A stretch of 64,000 bases of DNA from Candidatus Cloacimonadota bacterium (GCA_030445745.1 JASUTE010000006.1:1-64000); one strand, 5' to 3'. Shown: positions 41,366 through 51,075, counted from the first letter of the stretch. Translations and numbers: made by a program. Notes: generated by a model not told the origin, from the letters alone.

Positions 41366-42532
41366 TTAACGTTTCGCTATCTTAATTAATAATTGTTCAA
41401 CTGCTTCTTTGACTTTATAAAATTCGTATTTTTTAAAGAAAGCATTTAGTGCGTTTTCTCCTAACTTCACTCGTAGTTCTTTATTATGATGTATCTTAAG
41501 AATATTTTCTTTTAGACTTTCAACGTTTCCAGGCTCAAAGAGTAGTCCAGTTTCATTGTGCTTTAAAATTTCTGCTGGACCGTAATGATTACTGGCTATA
41601 ATGGTTAAAGCATGCGCCATAGCTTCGTTTATAGTCTTGCCCTGGGATTCTCGAAACATCGTGGGCATAAGCATAACATTGTAATCCGGGTATATTTGGT
41701 ATAATTTTTCAGTATGCCCCTTAAATTTTATTCTAGATTCAGCCTTATGTTTTTTGATTAACTGATTGCACAGATTTAAATAATCTTCATCTCCACTTCC
41801 ATATATATCAAATGTAAAATCATCAATTTTGCCTTCAGAAAATAATTCTCCCATAGCTTGAATCGCTATATCCACTCCCTTATCAGCACATACTCTGCCA
41901 GTATAGATGTAATTTATATTCTTTTCTGGTTGTTGGGCTAGTCGTTTAGCTTCGTATGTGGGATGTGGGTAAACATAGATTTCTTTTGATCCATACTTTT
42001 CGCGCATTTCTTGAGCCACCCATTCAGAAACAGCGAATATTGGATTTAAGTCTAGTTTGCCACCTATTGTAAAAGGGATTAGGGATTTTAGCTTTCTTTT
42101 TATAAAAGCTGAAATTCCATTTTTTATGTAAGAACTTGGCCATAAATCACCTATTTCGAAAGCTTTTGCAATACCACTATTTTGTGTCGCGATAACAGGA
42201 GCTATAGAAATACCTCTCATATTCCAAATATAAATCAAATCAGGCTTGGTAATTTTTATGGCTTCTTGTGTGATCTTGAAATTTGTTATCTCTATTTTGT
42301 GTTTTTGTATGTACGAAGGATTGTTGTAGTCAATATATTTTAGTGATCTTACCGGTTTGCCACTAACTATTTCTGAAATATTCTGAACAACATTTTCTTC
42401 TCCATATTCTCCAGATAATATAAAAACCTCATGCCCTTTTTTTCGCAGATAATTACACATGTCTTGACAAGATAATTCATAGCCTCCAAAATAAAATGGC
42501 GGGAAGTAATTCGTTAACACTAAAATTCTCAT
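41366..42532 (-). CDS. Glycosyltransferase, GT4 family
   Basis: 388 aa. The N-terminus LVLTNYFPPFYFGGYELSCQDM is the GT4 acceptor-domain start. The donor half has YIYTGRVCADKGVDIAIQAM, RIKFKGHTEKLYQIYPDYNV, and RESQGKTINEAMAHALTIIA with the EX7E glutamates, then GPAEILKHNETGLLFEPGN. It lies outside the polysaccharide locus and on the opposite strand, coupled to a TauE-like gene. It could serve lipopolysaccharide core or another glycan. A TTGACT box at 42586-42591 is about 60 bases before the start. Confidence 0.9.
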   Translation of the reverse strand: MRILVLTNYFPPFYFGGYELSCQDMCNYLRKKGHEVFILSGEYGEENVVQNISEIVSGKPVRSLKYIDYNNPSYIQKHKIEITNFKITQEAIKITKPDLIYIWNMRGISIAPVIATQNSGIAKAFEIGDLWPSSYIKNGISAFIKRKLKSLIPFTIGGKLDLNPIFAVSEWVAQEMREKYGSKEIYVYPHPTYEAKRLAQQPEKNINYIYTGRVCADKGVDIAIQAMGELFSEGKIDDFTFDIYGSGDEDYLNLCNQLIKKHKAESRIKFKGHTEKLYQIYPDYNVMLMPTMFRESQGKTINEAMAHALTIIASNHYGPAEILKHNETGLLFEPGNVESLKENILKIHHNKELRVKLGENALNAFFKKYEFYKVKEAVEQLLIKIAKR

Positions 42533-42743
42533 GGCTAACCTTTCACAGATATATTTTATTTATAAAATTGGAATTATATATAACAAGTCAAGAAAAACAA
42601 AAAAGTTAAGGAATATTGTTTAGAATTGTTCTGGAATGTAGTTTATGACAAGACAATTCGATTTTTTCTACATCACCTGCCTTTAACTCTGCTTTGGGTT
42701 GACATCAAACTGCTTTTTTCAACTATAGGTTTCGGAGGCTGTT

Positions 42744-45700
42744 ATGAAGAAGTTAGTAATTTTATATATATTATTAGTAATGTTTTTAGCTCTGAATGCA
42801 AATATGGATTTTGCGCGTGAGTTATATGAAGACCAACTTTACGAAGAAGCGATTGCCGAATTTAGAAAAGTTGTTGCAGAAAATCCCACTTCCCTAGAGG
42901 CACAGAGAGCTTCTTTTCTTATAGCCGATAGTTATTTAAAATTAGAGCAATACCCACAAGCCGAAACAGCTTTATTGAAATTTCAGGAAGCTTACCCAAG
43001 CTACAAAAATAGGGATAAATTACTATTTCAGCTAGCTATAGCACAATTTCAGCAGCAAAAATACCAAATAGCATTGCAAAATTATACTACTTTAATCCAA
43101 GATTATCCACTATCCGATTATACAAAAAAAGCTTTAGTTAATCTACTGCAATGTTATTTTAATCTTGAAAATTACAACCGGCTTATTTTAAAATCGGAAG
43201 ATTTTCAGGAAAATTATCCGTATCATAGCGATATGGCTCAGATCTTATATTGGCGCGCTAAAGCTTATTTAGCAAATAATATGGAAAATGAAGCAAAAAC
43301 ACTGCTAAATAAAATTGAAAAGGAGTATTCCCATTCTAATGCTAGATGGCAAGCTTTTGAATTGCGAATGGATATTTTGCAAAAGGAACAGGGCTCAGAT
43401 ACTGTAATAACTAAACTGTCTGAAAATTTACAGAATAATATTCCCCGCTTGTTCGAGGAAAAGTTGCGATTCAAACTGGTGCAACTGTATTTAGAAGATA
43501 ATAACTATAACTTAGCTGCAAATGAATTGCAAAACCTTATCGAAAAATTCAATAGCTCCGCCAAAATGCCAGAATACATTTGCAAACTTACTTTAGCAAA
43601 TTTAAAATTAAAAAGATACGAACAAATCACCGATAGCTACCGCGATAACCTAAAGTATTTTCAAAACAGTGATCTTAAGCAACGCTACCTCTTTTATGTA
43701 GCCCAGGCCTTTTATAAAAAAAACAACTTCACAGAAGCGGAAGCTATAATTGCAGAAAACAAATCTGAAGCCCCAAATGGATTAAAAAACGATTTCGTAT
43801 TTTTACAGGCCAAAATTTGGGAAGCTACTAACCGCTTGAATAAAGCAGTGCAGCAATACCAGAATTTGCTGCAACAAAACAGTAAGGATACCGAAGAAAT
43901 TTTGATGAGATTGGGTGATATCTACTTCCATAACTTCCAAAATTACAAAACAGCCCAGAAGTATTACAATCGCTTGATTACAGATTTCGCAAATGGTGCT
44001 CTACAACCAGAGGCTTCCTATAAATTGGCTCTAACATTTGAAAATCTACAACAAATAGATGAAGCAATTTCGGAACTGCAAGCGATCGATTTGAGCATGG
44101 TGACAAGCAGCGAGCTGAAAAATAAAATACAATTTAAACTTAACTATCTAAGCAATTTCCAAAACCCTAATTATCAAGCAGCTGTAACTAATTTAATAGA
44201 AACCTTTTATAACTTCTTGCAACAAGAAGATAAACAGGCTGCCACTACAGAACTTATAAAAATTTTGTCGGATGACTTGAAAAAATATGAACAGAGTTTG
44301 GCTCTTTTAAACACACAAAACGATTCTTATAGCGCTTATTTGCGTAGCAAAATCTATCTGCAACTAGCCACAAAAAATAAATTGGAAGGCAATAGCCAAA
44401 AGGCGAAGAGCTATTTCGCAAGTGTCGATTCCTTGCAGATTGAATATGCAACAAATCAACAGTGGAATTCGGAAATAGAAATAAGAAAAGAGCTATTTCT
44501 ACAAGATGGCTTAACAGAGGATATAGCAACTAAAATGGAGGTCTTTGTCTCGCGCTATGCCCAAAGTAAGGTGAGCAACGAGTTTATTTTGCAGGTTGCC
44601 AATTATTTCTATGCTAACCAAAATTATGAAAAAGCAGCTGGCTATTACCAGCAATTGCAAAAAACCGATAATATTAGCGAATCGGAATTTAGCGAAGCTA
44701 AAATTCGATTAGCGGAATATTTTTATAACCAAGATAATGATGAAAAAGCCCTGCAAAATTATACGCTCGCTGAAAAATATATAAATCTACAAAAACCGCT
44801 TATCTTGTTCCACCATGCTGTTGTTTTGAATGAAAACGGTTACCAGCAAAAAGCGCTGCAAAAATTTAAATTCCTGCTCAATAACTCAGGCGATTTTAGT
44901 GCTTATAAAAATGCAGTTTACTATTTTACCTCCCTTTTACGTTCGCAAGAAAAATACGCGGAAGTGGTTGACTATATGCAGCTGATACCTCAACAAAAGC
45001 GGGATGATGAATTTTATAAGCAGTTAGCCCAAGATTATTTAGCTTTGGATGAACTGGAAAAAGCTAAGCAAACTTTAATGCATGTTTCCCCAAAAAGCAC
45101 CGAAACTCTAACCCAGCTGGCTAAATTGCAGTTCCAAACCCAAGATTGGGAAATTGCTAAGTATAGTTTGAATAAATTGATATCCGAAAATCCTTCTCAA
45201 TTGCAAAATTACATGCTTTTAGCACAAATTTATTTCCAACAGGAAAATTACGAGGAAGCGCAAAAGCTTTATGCGAAAATTTTGGAAAAATTAGGTGGAA
45301 ATTATAATAATTTTGAAAAATTGAATATTTTAGCTACCCAATATGCCATCAGTTTGTATCAGCGTGAAAACAGACCTAAGGCTGAAAAAATAACCAAGCA
45401 GTTCGCAGAATACTTGAATAATTCCGAAAAAAATAGAATAGAACTACATCGCGGAATTTACTACATAAAATTAGAACCCGAAAAAGCAGCTAAAATTTTA
45501 AGCAAGCTATTGGGAAAAAATGAACTGCAACCCAAACTGATGATAGAAGTTTACTACTGGCGCGGAGTAGCTTATTTGGAAGCCAAACAGCTGGAAAAAG
45601 CAAAAACAGATTTCAATACTGTAGCTAATTCGGTTGATGAGGAGCTTAGCAACCAGGCTTATTTAAAATTAGGAACGATCAATTTTTCCCAAGAAAATTA

Positions 45701-46247
45701 TCAAAAAGCTCTTGAACAATATTATCGGGTAATTCAGCAAGATACAGATGGTCAACTGGCTTTTGCTGCTGCCAAGAATTTTGCCTTTGTCTGCAAAACC
45801 ATTGAAGAATGGCAAAAAGCTGTCGATGCCTATCAGATTATTTTAAAGCGCTGGGGAGATGCTGATCTGGAAGCTCAAACTATCTTCGATATTGCTTTTT
45901 GTCATTATCGCGATAAAAAATATGACAAAGCTGTAGAAATGTTCCGCCAGAGTTTGCAGTTAATTGAAGATGCAGAGTTGCAAGCTGAAGCACAATATTG
46001 GTTAGCTGAATCTTATTTTGGTATGGAAAACTATGAAACAGCCGTAACCGAGTTTTTGAAAGTGAGTTATAACTACAGCGAATTTCTGCAATGGGCAGCT
46101 CTATCGGAATTACGCGCTGCACAGTCTTATTTGAAGATGCAAAATGTAGTTAAAGCTAAAAGACTGCTAAACCGCATAATCGATAAATATGGTGCTGCCA
46201 GCAATTGGGGCAAAGAAGCTGTAAAAATCTTGAAAGAACTGCAATGA
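42744..46247 (+). CDS. Large TPR-repeat envelope protein
   Basis: 1167 aa with a signal peptide (about 1-19, LLVMFLALNAN) and TPR-like repeats from residue 25 to the end. Examples are YEEAIAEFRKVVAENPTSLE, YPQAETALLKFQEAYPS, YDKAVEMFRQSLQLIEDAE and YETAVTEFLKVSYNYS. The first part resembles the outer-membrane lipoprotein/YbgF-type TPR proteins (periplasmic scaffolds). It is very rich in Gln, Asn, Lys and Glu. No catalytic domain is seen. Probably a periplasmic assembly platform. Start ATG after GGAGGC; TTGACA at 42699. It overlaps the next gene by 4 bases (ATGA). Confidence 0.85.
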   Translation: MKKLVILYILLVMFLALNANMDFARELYEDQLYEEAIAEFRKVVAENPTSLEAQRASFLIADSYLKLEQYPQAETALLKFQEAYPSYKNRDKLLFQLAIAQFQQQKYQIALQNYTTLIQDYPLSDYTKKALVNLLQCYFNLENYNRLILKSEDFQENYPYHSDMAQILYWRAKAYLANNMENEAKTLLNKIEKEYSHSNARWQAFELRMDILQKEQGSDTVITKLSENLQNNIPRLFEEKLRFKLVQLYLEDNNYNLAANELQNLIEKFNSSAKMPEYICKLTLANLKLKRYEQITDSYRDNLKYFQNSDLKQRYLFYVAQAFYKKNNFTEAEAIIAENKSEAPNGLKNDFVFLQAKIWEATNRLNKAVQQYQNLLQQNSKDTEEILMRLGDIYFHNFQNYKTAQKYYNRLITDFANGALQPEASYKLALTFENLQQIDEAISELQAIDLSMVTSSELKNKIQFKLNYLSNFQNPNYQAAVTNLIETFYNFLQQEDKQAATTELIKILSDDLKKYEQSLALLNTQNDSYSAYLRSKIYLQLATKNKLEGNSQKAKSYFASVDSLQIEYATNQQWNSEIEIRKELFLQDGLTEDIATKMEVFVSRYAQSKVSNEFILQVANYFYANQNYEKAAGYYQQLQKTDNISESEFSEAKIRLAEYFYNQDNDEKALQNYTLAEKYINLQKPLILFHHAVVLNENGYQQKALQKFKFLLNNSGDFSAYKNAVYYFTSLLRSQEKYAEVVDYMQLIPQQKRDDEFYKQLAQDYLALDELEKAKQTLMHVSPKSTETLTQLAKLQFQTQDWEIAKYSLNKLISENPSQLQNYMLLAQIYFQQENYEEAQKLYAKILEKLGGNYNNFEKLNILATQYAISLYQRENRPKAEKITKQFAEYLNNSEKNRIELHRGIYYIKLEPEKAAKILSKLLGKNELQPKLMIEVYYWRGVAYLEAKQLEKAKTDFNTVANSVDEELSNQAYLKLGTINFSQENYQKALEQYYRVIQQDTDGQLAFAAAKNFAFVCKTIEEWQKAVDAYQIILKRWGDADLEAQTIFDIAFCHYRDKKYDKAVEMFRQSLQLIEDAELQAEAQYWLAESYFGMENYETAVTEFLKVSYNYSEFLQWAALSELRAAQSYLKMQNVVKAKRLLNRIIDKYGAASNWGKEAVKILKELQ

Positions 46248-47461
46248 GGATTGCAGTAGATTTACATTCTCACTCCGGTTACGCTGGTGGAGTTGGGCAA
46301 ATAGAGCTTTCCCAAGTTTCTCATTCTATGAAGTTGAAGGGAATAGATATTTTTGGAACTGGCGACTGTTTGTTTCCACCTCGCACCCAGGAGTTGCAGC
46401 AACAACTACAGCCATGTGAAGAGGGCTGCTTCGCTTTACCTGGCGACAGTAGCCGCTTTATATTACAAACTGAAGTCATTTTCTCGACCAAAATCTCCGG
46501 ATATAAGAATAAAATTATAGCTCACCATATTATTCTGTTTCCAAACTTTTCAGCTGTACACAAGATGCAAAACCTACTAACAAAGTGGGGAATGAAAAAC
46601 ACTATCGGGCGACCTTTTATCACCAGTGATTCCGTTAAAAAATTGCAAACTCAGTTGGAAGATATCGCAGCTATCGATCCACTGGTAGAAATTATTCCAG
46701 CCCATGTAATGACACCTGATGGAATTTTGGGCAGTAAGAATAACTTGCTGACTATGCAGCAGTTTTATCGCGATTTTTTACCCAATATCAGAATAATAGA
46801 AACGGGATTGAGTGCTGACCCTAAAATGTTGGAAACGATTCCAGATTTAGCTGAGCTGACATTTATTTCCAACAGCGATTGCCATAGTGCTGCTTTAAAT
46901 AGGATTGGAAGGGAATTCACGGTAGTAGAAGCGAATGAGATAAACTATAAAAGTTTAATAGAAGCACTTCGAGCCAATAAGATCGTGTTTACCGCTGAAT
47001 TCAATCCAAGTGAAGGACGCTATTTCCAAACTGGGCACAGAGCTAATCGCAAAGGGCATGATGGAGAAAATTATCTGCCAGAAATACATACCTCAAAATG
47101 TCCTATTTGTGGGAAAAAAATTATTCCTGGTGTGCAAGAACGCTGCTACAGTTTACAAGGTAATTGCATAATTCCAAGGCACAGAAATTATAGGCATCTT
47201 ATCCCTTTGGTAGAGGTGATTGCTCATTCAGTGGGTGTTAAATCAGTGAAAAGTAAAAAAGTAATTGGAATTTTTAATAAATTGTTGCAAGTTTACAGTT
47301 CCGAATTGGAATTATGGTGCAGTAAAACTATAAAGGGAGATCTTTCGGGACTGGTACCACCGACTACAATTTCCCAAATTATGGCTGTTCAAAAGGGAAA
47401 TTTTAGATTTGAACCACCTGGATATGACGGACTATATGGTAAATTGCAGATATTTTCTTAG
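46244..47461 (+). CDS. EndoQ-like PHP-domain nuclease with a zinc-finger
   Basis: 405 aa from ATG 46244, overlapping the TPR gene stop as ATGA; a longer frame upstream has no ribosome site. PHP metal-site motifs: VDLHSHSG (His8, His10), FGTGDCLF, LQTEVIF, AHHIILF, IIPAHVMTP and ISNSDCHS. A four-cysteine site follows: CPIC (286, 289), Cys301 and Cys308. The ending FEPPGYDGLYG is shared with the archaeal endonuclease Q family, which cuts DNA 5' of uracil, hypoxanthine or AP sites. Length and domain order match EndoQ. It is often annotated as a UvrD/PHP protein. A DNA repair role is inferred. The 34 bases after it lead into an IS4-type element. Confidence 0.8.
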   Translation: MRIAVDLHSHSGYAGGVGQIELSQVSHSMKLKGIDIFGTGDCLFPPRTQELQQQLQPCEEGCFALPGDSSRFILQTEVIFSTKISGYKNKIIAHHIILFPNFSAVHKMQNLLTKWGMKNTIGRPFITSDSVKKLQTQLEDIAAIDPLVEIIPAHVMTPDGILGSKNNLLTMQQFYRDFLPNIRIIETGLSADPKMLETIPDLAELTFISNSDCHSAALNRIGREFTVVEANEINYKSLIEALRANKIVFTAEFNPSEGRYFQTGHRANRKGHDGENYLPEIHTSKCPICGKKIIPGVQERCYSLQGNCIIPRHRNYRHLIPLVEVIAHSVGVKSVKSKKVIGIFNKLLQVYSSELELWCSKTIKGDLSGLVPPTTISQIMAVQKGNFRFEPPGYDGLYGKLQIFS

Positions 47462-47495
47462 AAAATTGCCAAGTAGAAACTTTTGCTGTAACTTA

Positions 47496-47514
47496 CACGC
47501 ATACCCCGAAAAGT
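47496..47514 (+). repeat. Left terminal inverted repeat of IS4-family element
   Basis: CACGCATACCCCGAAAAGT, the exact reverse complement of the right end. Confidence 0.95.
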
Positions 47515-47589
47515 TCAGTACCGATACTATATAAGTGACTGAAAAACAATAAAAATAAAGTTATAATAAATGGGAAAAAGTAGTTGAAG

Positions 47590-47648
47590 GGAAATGCCCC
47601 TTAAATATGTTTGAATTATTAAGAATAAACAAAAAAAGGAGCATTTCC
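47590..47648 (+). promoter_or_regulatory. Hairpin hiding the transposase ribosome binding site
   Basis: GGAAATGCCCCTT at 47590-47602 pairs with AAGGAGCATTTCC at 47636-47648 (12 of 13 positions). The second arm contains the ribosome site AAGGAG and ends directly before the ATG at 47649. The structure would form in read-through transcripts from outside and block translation of the transposase, as described for IS10 and other elements. It is also present, with one mismatch, in the relic copy at 1737-1778. Confidence 0.75.
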
Positions 47649-48956
47649 ATGAAGAGTGAAGAAACAAAAATGGTTAAAAGTTTACAAGTAAATTTTTCAA
47701 AAAACATAGAAAAATTAACATACAACCTTAAGAATTCTACAAAGAGATTTATAAAAGAAGCTACAAACGGAGTGATCAAAACGCAAAGCTGTATTGTGCG
47801 ACAAATAGCTCAGAGTTTACATGAAGATATTGATTTAAAGAAAACTCAAGAGCGGTTAACATACCAATTGGATAATGAAAAAGAGATTAGCAAATTGAGG
47901 GAAAACATGATAATCCAAAGTTGCAAAAAGCTTGAGAGTAGCAGTCTGATCATTGTAGACCCCAGTGATATAGTAAAAAAAAGAGCGACAAAGATGGAAG
48001 GTCTAAGTCGAGTAAGAGACGGTAATGATGGTAAATATAAACTTGGATATGACGTAATAGATATCGTAGGAGCAAATAAAATGGGGGAAGATTTTTCGTT
48101 ATTTCCTCTATATTCAGAAATACATAGTGAAAGGGTCGGTGCTGAAACAATAAAAAATAAGTTGTTTGATAGATTTTTGGAGATCATAATCAATTCCAAC
48201 AATTCAGGTATTTTTGTAATGGATAGAGGTTTTGATGATAAGAAAGTAATCGAGGAGCTCTACTCTCACGAAGCTCCATTTATAATCAGGATGAAAAAGA
48301 ATAGAGATATTTATTATAAAAATAAGCTTATGAATATTTATAAGGCAGGAAAGAAAATCAAGCGAAAATATATCTTTAAATCCGGTAAAAAAACTACAAT
48401 AAAAGCTGGTGTATCAGATATCGGAGTTCCATTAAGCCGCCATAAAGTTAAGAATCCCAAGAAAGCCAATGTTAAGCTTGTATCGGCAGAACTTATAACA
48501 ACACATAAAAATGGAAGTAAATCTAAGGGTGAATTTCTGATACTCATATCTATCCCAAATCGACAATTACCAAATGAAGAGTTGTGTAAACTTGCTCTTG
48601 AATCTTACAGGTTGAGATGGAAAATAGAAGAAGTTCATAGACATGTGAAAGTAGATTTTGGTTGGGAAGATATTCAACTTTCAAAATTTAATAGAATTCA
48701 GTCTCTTAATACAATTCTATGGCTTGCTTTGAGTTTCGTTTATTCACTTGATAGCTGGAAATACAAATTTGCAAAAGTTTTCACGAGTTTGATGATGAAT
48801 AAAAGAAATAATTTAAAAGAACTTGAAAAATTTATTTACTATCGAATAACTAAAGTGGTTTGTTATTGCTTTAGAATGACCAGATTATATCAGAAAAAAA
48901 TCCCTTGTAAACCCGATAAATTATCTAAACAGATGCTGGTGCCATTCTTTGCATGA
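47649..48956 (+). CDS. IS4-family transposase
   Basis: 435 aa from ATG 47649 after AAGGAG; an in-frame start at 47607 lies inside the hairpin. The DDE catalytic set is present: IIVDPSDIVKK (first Asp), FVMDRGFDDKKV (second Asp), and the YREK signature YRLRWKIEEVHRHVK, which has Tyr, Arg, Glu and Lys with the exact IS4 spacing. The rest has the expected beta-strand insertion before YREK. It cuts and joins the element ends. The reading frame is complete, so the element may be active. Its stop codon lies at the inner edge of the right terminal repeat. Confidence 0.96.
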   Translation: MKSEETKMVKSLQVNFSKNIEKLTYNLKNSTKRFIKEATNGVIKTQSCIVRQIAQSLHEDIDLKKTQERLTYQLDNEKEISKLRENMIIQSCKKLESSSLIIVDPSDIVKKRATKMEGLSRVRDGNDGKYKLGYDVIDIVGANKMGEDFSLFPLYSEIHSERVGAETIKNKLFDRFLEIIINSNNSGIFVMDRGFDDKKVIEELYSHEAPFIIRMKKNRDIYYKNKLMNIYKAGKKIKRKYIFKSGKKTTIKAGVSDIGVPLSRHKVKNPKKANVKLVSAELITTHKNGSKSKGEFLILISIPNRQLPNEELCKLALESYRLRWKIEEVHRHVKVDFGWEDIQLSKFNRIQSLNTILWLALSFVYSLDSWKYKFAKVFTSLMMNKRNNLKELEKFIYYRITKVVCYCFRMTRLYQKKIPCKPDKLSKQMLVPFFA

Positions 48957-48974
48957 CTTTTCGGGGTATGCGTG
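48956..48974 (+). repeat. Right terminal inverted repeat of IS4-family element
   Basis: ACTTTTCGGGGTATGCGTG. It starts at the last base of the transposase stop codon. Confidence 0.95.
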
Positions 48975-49046
48975 CTGTAACTTATCCTTGACAAATGATA
49001 GTGTTAAAAAATTCTTAATAAACTTATTAAAATAGGAGTAATTGCT

Positions 49047-50261
49047 ATGGATATCGATTTATTACAAACCAGAAGAGAGAAACTGGCAGAAAATTTAAAC
49101 AACAATGAGATGTTAGTAATTTTTGCTGCCTCTGAGCCCACTTATCCTCGCTATTTTCTTCAAGAAAAGAATTTTTTCTATTTAACCAATTTGGAAATTC
49201 CTAAGGCGATTTTGTTGATAGCAAAAAGTAACAATAAAACTAGTATAAATCTTTTCGTAGAAAGAAATGATCCAACTTTAACGGTGTGGATTGGCGAAAA
49301 GATGAGTCCGCAGGAAGCTGCAGAGATTAGTGGGATAAAAAAAGTTGCTTTTACTGATGATTTCGAGAAAACCTTTCAAGCGCTTGCTTCCAATATGAAA
49401 AAATGCTATTTCAATTATAAAAAATCGAGTTTAGAAGAACCTTTAGATAGAGCTAAACAGTTTATAAGCAAGATAAAAGATTATTTCCCAGCACTTTCCT
49501 ACGGCTCTATAGACGAGCTGATGCGTCCTTTACGTGAGCGCAAAGATGAGTGGGAAATCGAACAATTGCAAACAGCAATAGATGCAACCGCTAAAGGCAT
49601 AGAAACTATTATGAAAAATGCAAAAATGGGAATGATGGAATACGAATTGGAAGCACTGCTAAACTATGAAGCGCTTAGCCGAGGTTTGCACCATATGGGC
49701 TTTAAATCTATTGTGGCTGCTGGACACAATGCTGCCACTTTGCATTACAGCGATAATAATTGTGAGATTGGTAAAGATGATTTAGTATTGTTGGATGTGG
49801 GAGCGGCTTGCAAGAACTATTCAGCAGATATTAGCCGAACTTTTCCTGTATCTGGTAAATTTACCCAAAGACAGCGTCAGGTGTATGCCGAAGTTTTGAA
49901 TATTCAAAAAACTATTATCGAGATGATAAAACCCGGCGTAACCATGAAAGAACTGAATAATAAGACGGTAGAAATGATAACAGCTTCTTTGCATAAATTG
50001 GGGCTTATTAAGCAAGATAAAGAGTACAAAAAATACTATATGCACAGTGTGGGGCATCATCTTGGCTTAGATACTCATGATATTGGCAGACGTGATGCTA
50101 CTTTGTCTGCTGGAATGGTGATAACTGTAGAGCCAGGTATTTATATTTCCGAAGAGAATATAGGTGTACGCATCGAAGATGATATTTTAGTCACTGAAAA
50201 TGGTTATAAAAACCTCAGTGCAGCGATTCCCAAGGAAATAGAAGAAATAGAAAAGGATTAA
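49047..50261 (+). CDS. Xaa-Pro aminopeptidase (M24B family)
   Basis: 404 aa, start after AGGAG. N-terminal creatinase-type domain about 1-150 (FLQEKNFFYLTNLEIPKAIL), then the pita-bread catalytic domain. Metal ligands: LLDVGAACKNYSADISRTFP (two Asp), HSVGHHLGLDTHD (His), TVEPGIYI (Glu) and GVRIEDDILVTENG (Glu). It removes the first residue of peptides with proline second, in the cytoplasm. The PepP/PepQ subtype is not settled. TTGACA at 48988, directly after the IS element's duplicated target, may be its -35, so the insertion lies just outside its promoter. Three bases to coaD. Confidence 0.92.
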   Translation: MDIDLLQTRREKLAENLNNNEMLVIFAASEPTYPRYFLQEKNFFYLTNLEIPKAILLIAKSNNKTSINLFVERNDPTLTVWIGEKMSPQEAAEISGIKKVAFTDDFEKTFQALASNMKKCYFNYKKSSLEEPLDRAKQFISKIKDYFPALSYGSIDELMRPLRERKDEWEIEQLQTAIDATAKGIETIMKNAKMGMMEYELEALLNYEALSRGLHHMGFKSIVAAGHNAATLHYSDNNCEIGKDDLVLLDVGAACKNYSADISRTFPVSGKFTQRQRQVYAEVLNIQKTIIEMIKPGVTMKELNNKTVEMITASLHKLGLIKQDKEYKKYYMHSVGHHLGLDTHDIGRRDATLSAGMVITVEPGIYISEENIGVRIEDDILVTENGYKNLSAAIPKEIEEIEKD

Positions 50262-50264
50262 GTT

Positions 50265-50756
50265 TTGAAAAGAATAGCTGTTTATCCCGGAACTTTCGAT
50301 CCTATTACAAACGGTCACATCGATATTCTTCGTAAAGCTTTCGATATGTTTGATGAAATTATAATAGGAGTTGCTAAAGTAACTGGCAAAAAAACTCTGT
50401 TTAATGTTTCAGAACGAGCTGAACTGTGCCGAAAAGCAACAGAGGATATGCCCAAGGTAAAAGTTCAAGAGTTCGATGGCCTGGTGGTGGAGTTCGCGAA
50501 AAAAATTGGGGCTGTAGCTATGGTTCGTGGTTTGCGGGCTATTTCCGATTTTGAATATGAACTTTCTCAAGCACTTATGAATAAAAAACTCTCTAATAAA
50601 CTGGATACTGTATTTTTTGTCCCCGATTATAAATATTTATATCTTAGCTCTACCATGATAAGACAGGTAGTTTCATTAGGAGCCGATGTAAAAGATCTTA
50701 TTCCCGATTGTGTGGAAAAGGCATTGATAGAAAAATTTTCTGAAGAGGAGAAATAA
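50265..50756 (+). CDS. coaD: Phosphopantetheine adenylyltransferase
   Basis: 163 aa, TTG start. It has the family signature YPGTFDPITNGHIDI (T/HxGH nucleotidyltransferase loop), MVRGLRAISDFEYEL and FFVPDYKYLYLSSTMIR. It transfers AMP to 4'-phosphopantetheine, the next-to-last step of coenzyme A synthesis. Size is exactly that of CoaD enzymes. It sits three bases after the aminopeptidase gene and one base before a DUF3467 gene, so these are probably cotranscribed. Confidence 0.96.
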   Translation: MKRIAVYPGTFDPITNGHIDILRKAFDMFDEIIIGVAKVTGKKTLFNVSERAELCRKATEDMPKVKVQEFDGLVVEFAKKIGAVAMVRGLRAISDFEYELSQALMNKKLSNKLDTVFFVPDYKYLYLSSTMIRQVVSLGADVKDLIPDCVEKALIEKFSEEEK

Positions 50757-50757
50757 T

Positions 50758-51075
50758 ATGAAAAAACAACCACAACAACATAAGATAAATGTGAAATTAG
50801 ACCAACAAGTTGGTGAGGGCATTTATTCTAATTTCTTTTTGATAACTAATTCACCTTCTGAGTTTGTGTTAGATTTTGGCCGTATGGTGCCTGGTGTGCC
50901 CAATGCTAAAATCTATTCCCGCATTATCACTACTCCGCAGCATGCCAAACAACTTCAACAGCTTTTAGAAAAGAATATCGCAGCTTACGAAAATAAGTTT
51001 GGTGAAATAAAAGCTACATCACCAGCCAACAAAGAGAAAGTCATAGGTTTTAAAAGTGAAGGACAAAGTTCTTGA
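50758..51075 (+). CDS. DUF3467 family protein
   Basis: 105 aa, start after GAGGAG. The body KINVKLDQQVGEGIYSNFFL, then EFVLDFGRMVPGVPNAKIYS and IITTPQHAKQLQQLLEKNI, is the typical DUF3467 (PF11950) sequence. It is a small cytoplasmic beta-rich protein conserved in many FCB bacteria. Function unknown. Such genes are often near housekeeping genes, as here between coaD and secD. The last part is a flexible tail. 71 bases separate it from secD. Confidence 0.85.
   Translation: MKKQPQQHKINVKLDQQVGEGIYSNFFLITNSPSEFVLDFGRMVPGVPNAKIYSRIITTPQHAKQLQQLLEKNIAAYENKFGEIKATSPANKEKVIGFKSEGQSS

Larger units (their letters stand above)
47496..48974 (+). mobile_element. Intact IS4-family insertion sequence
   Basis: 1479 bp, with 19-bp perfect terminal inverted repeats at 47496-47514 and 48956-48974. 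It is flanked by the exact 10-bp direct repeat CTGTAACTTA at 47486-47495 and 48975-48984. IS4 elements make 10-13 bp duplications, which fits. The single transposase gene is intact and its stop codon TGA touches the right repeat. Perfect duplications suggest a recent insertion. It landed between the EndoQ-like gene and the pepP-like gene. A second, decayed copy with the same end sequence and hairpin lies at 1549-1868. Confidence 0.95.

Noticed and set aside
47846-48202. 118-aa minus-strand frame inside the transposase
   Set aside because: Antisense shadow; no ribosome site or recognisable domain.
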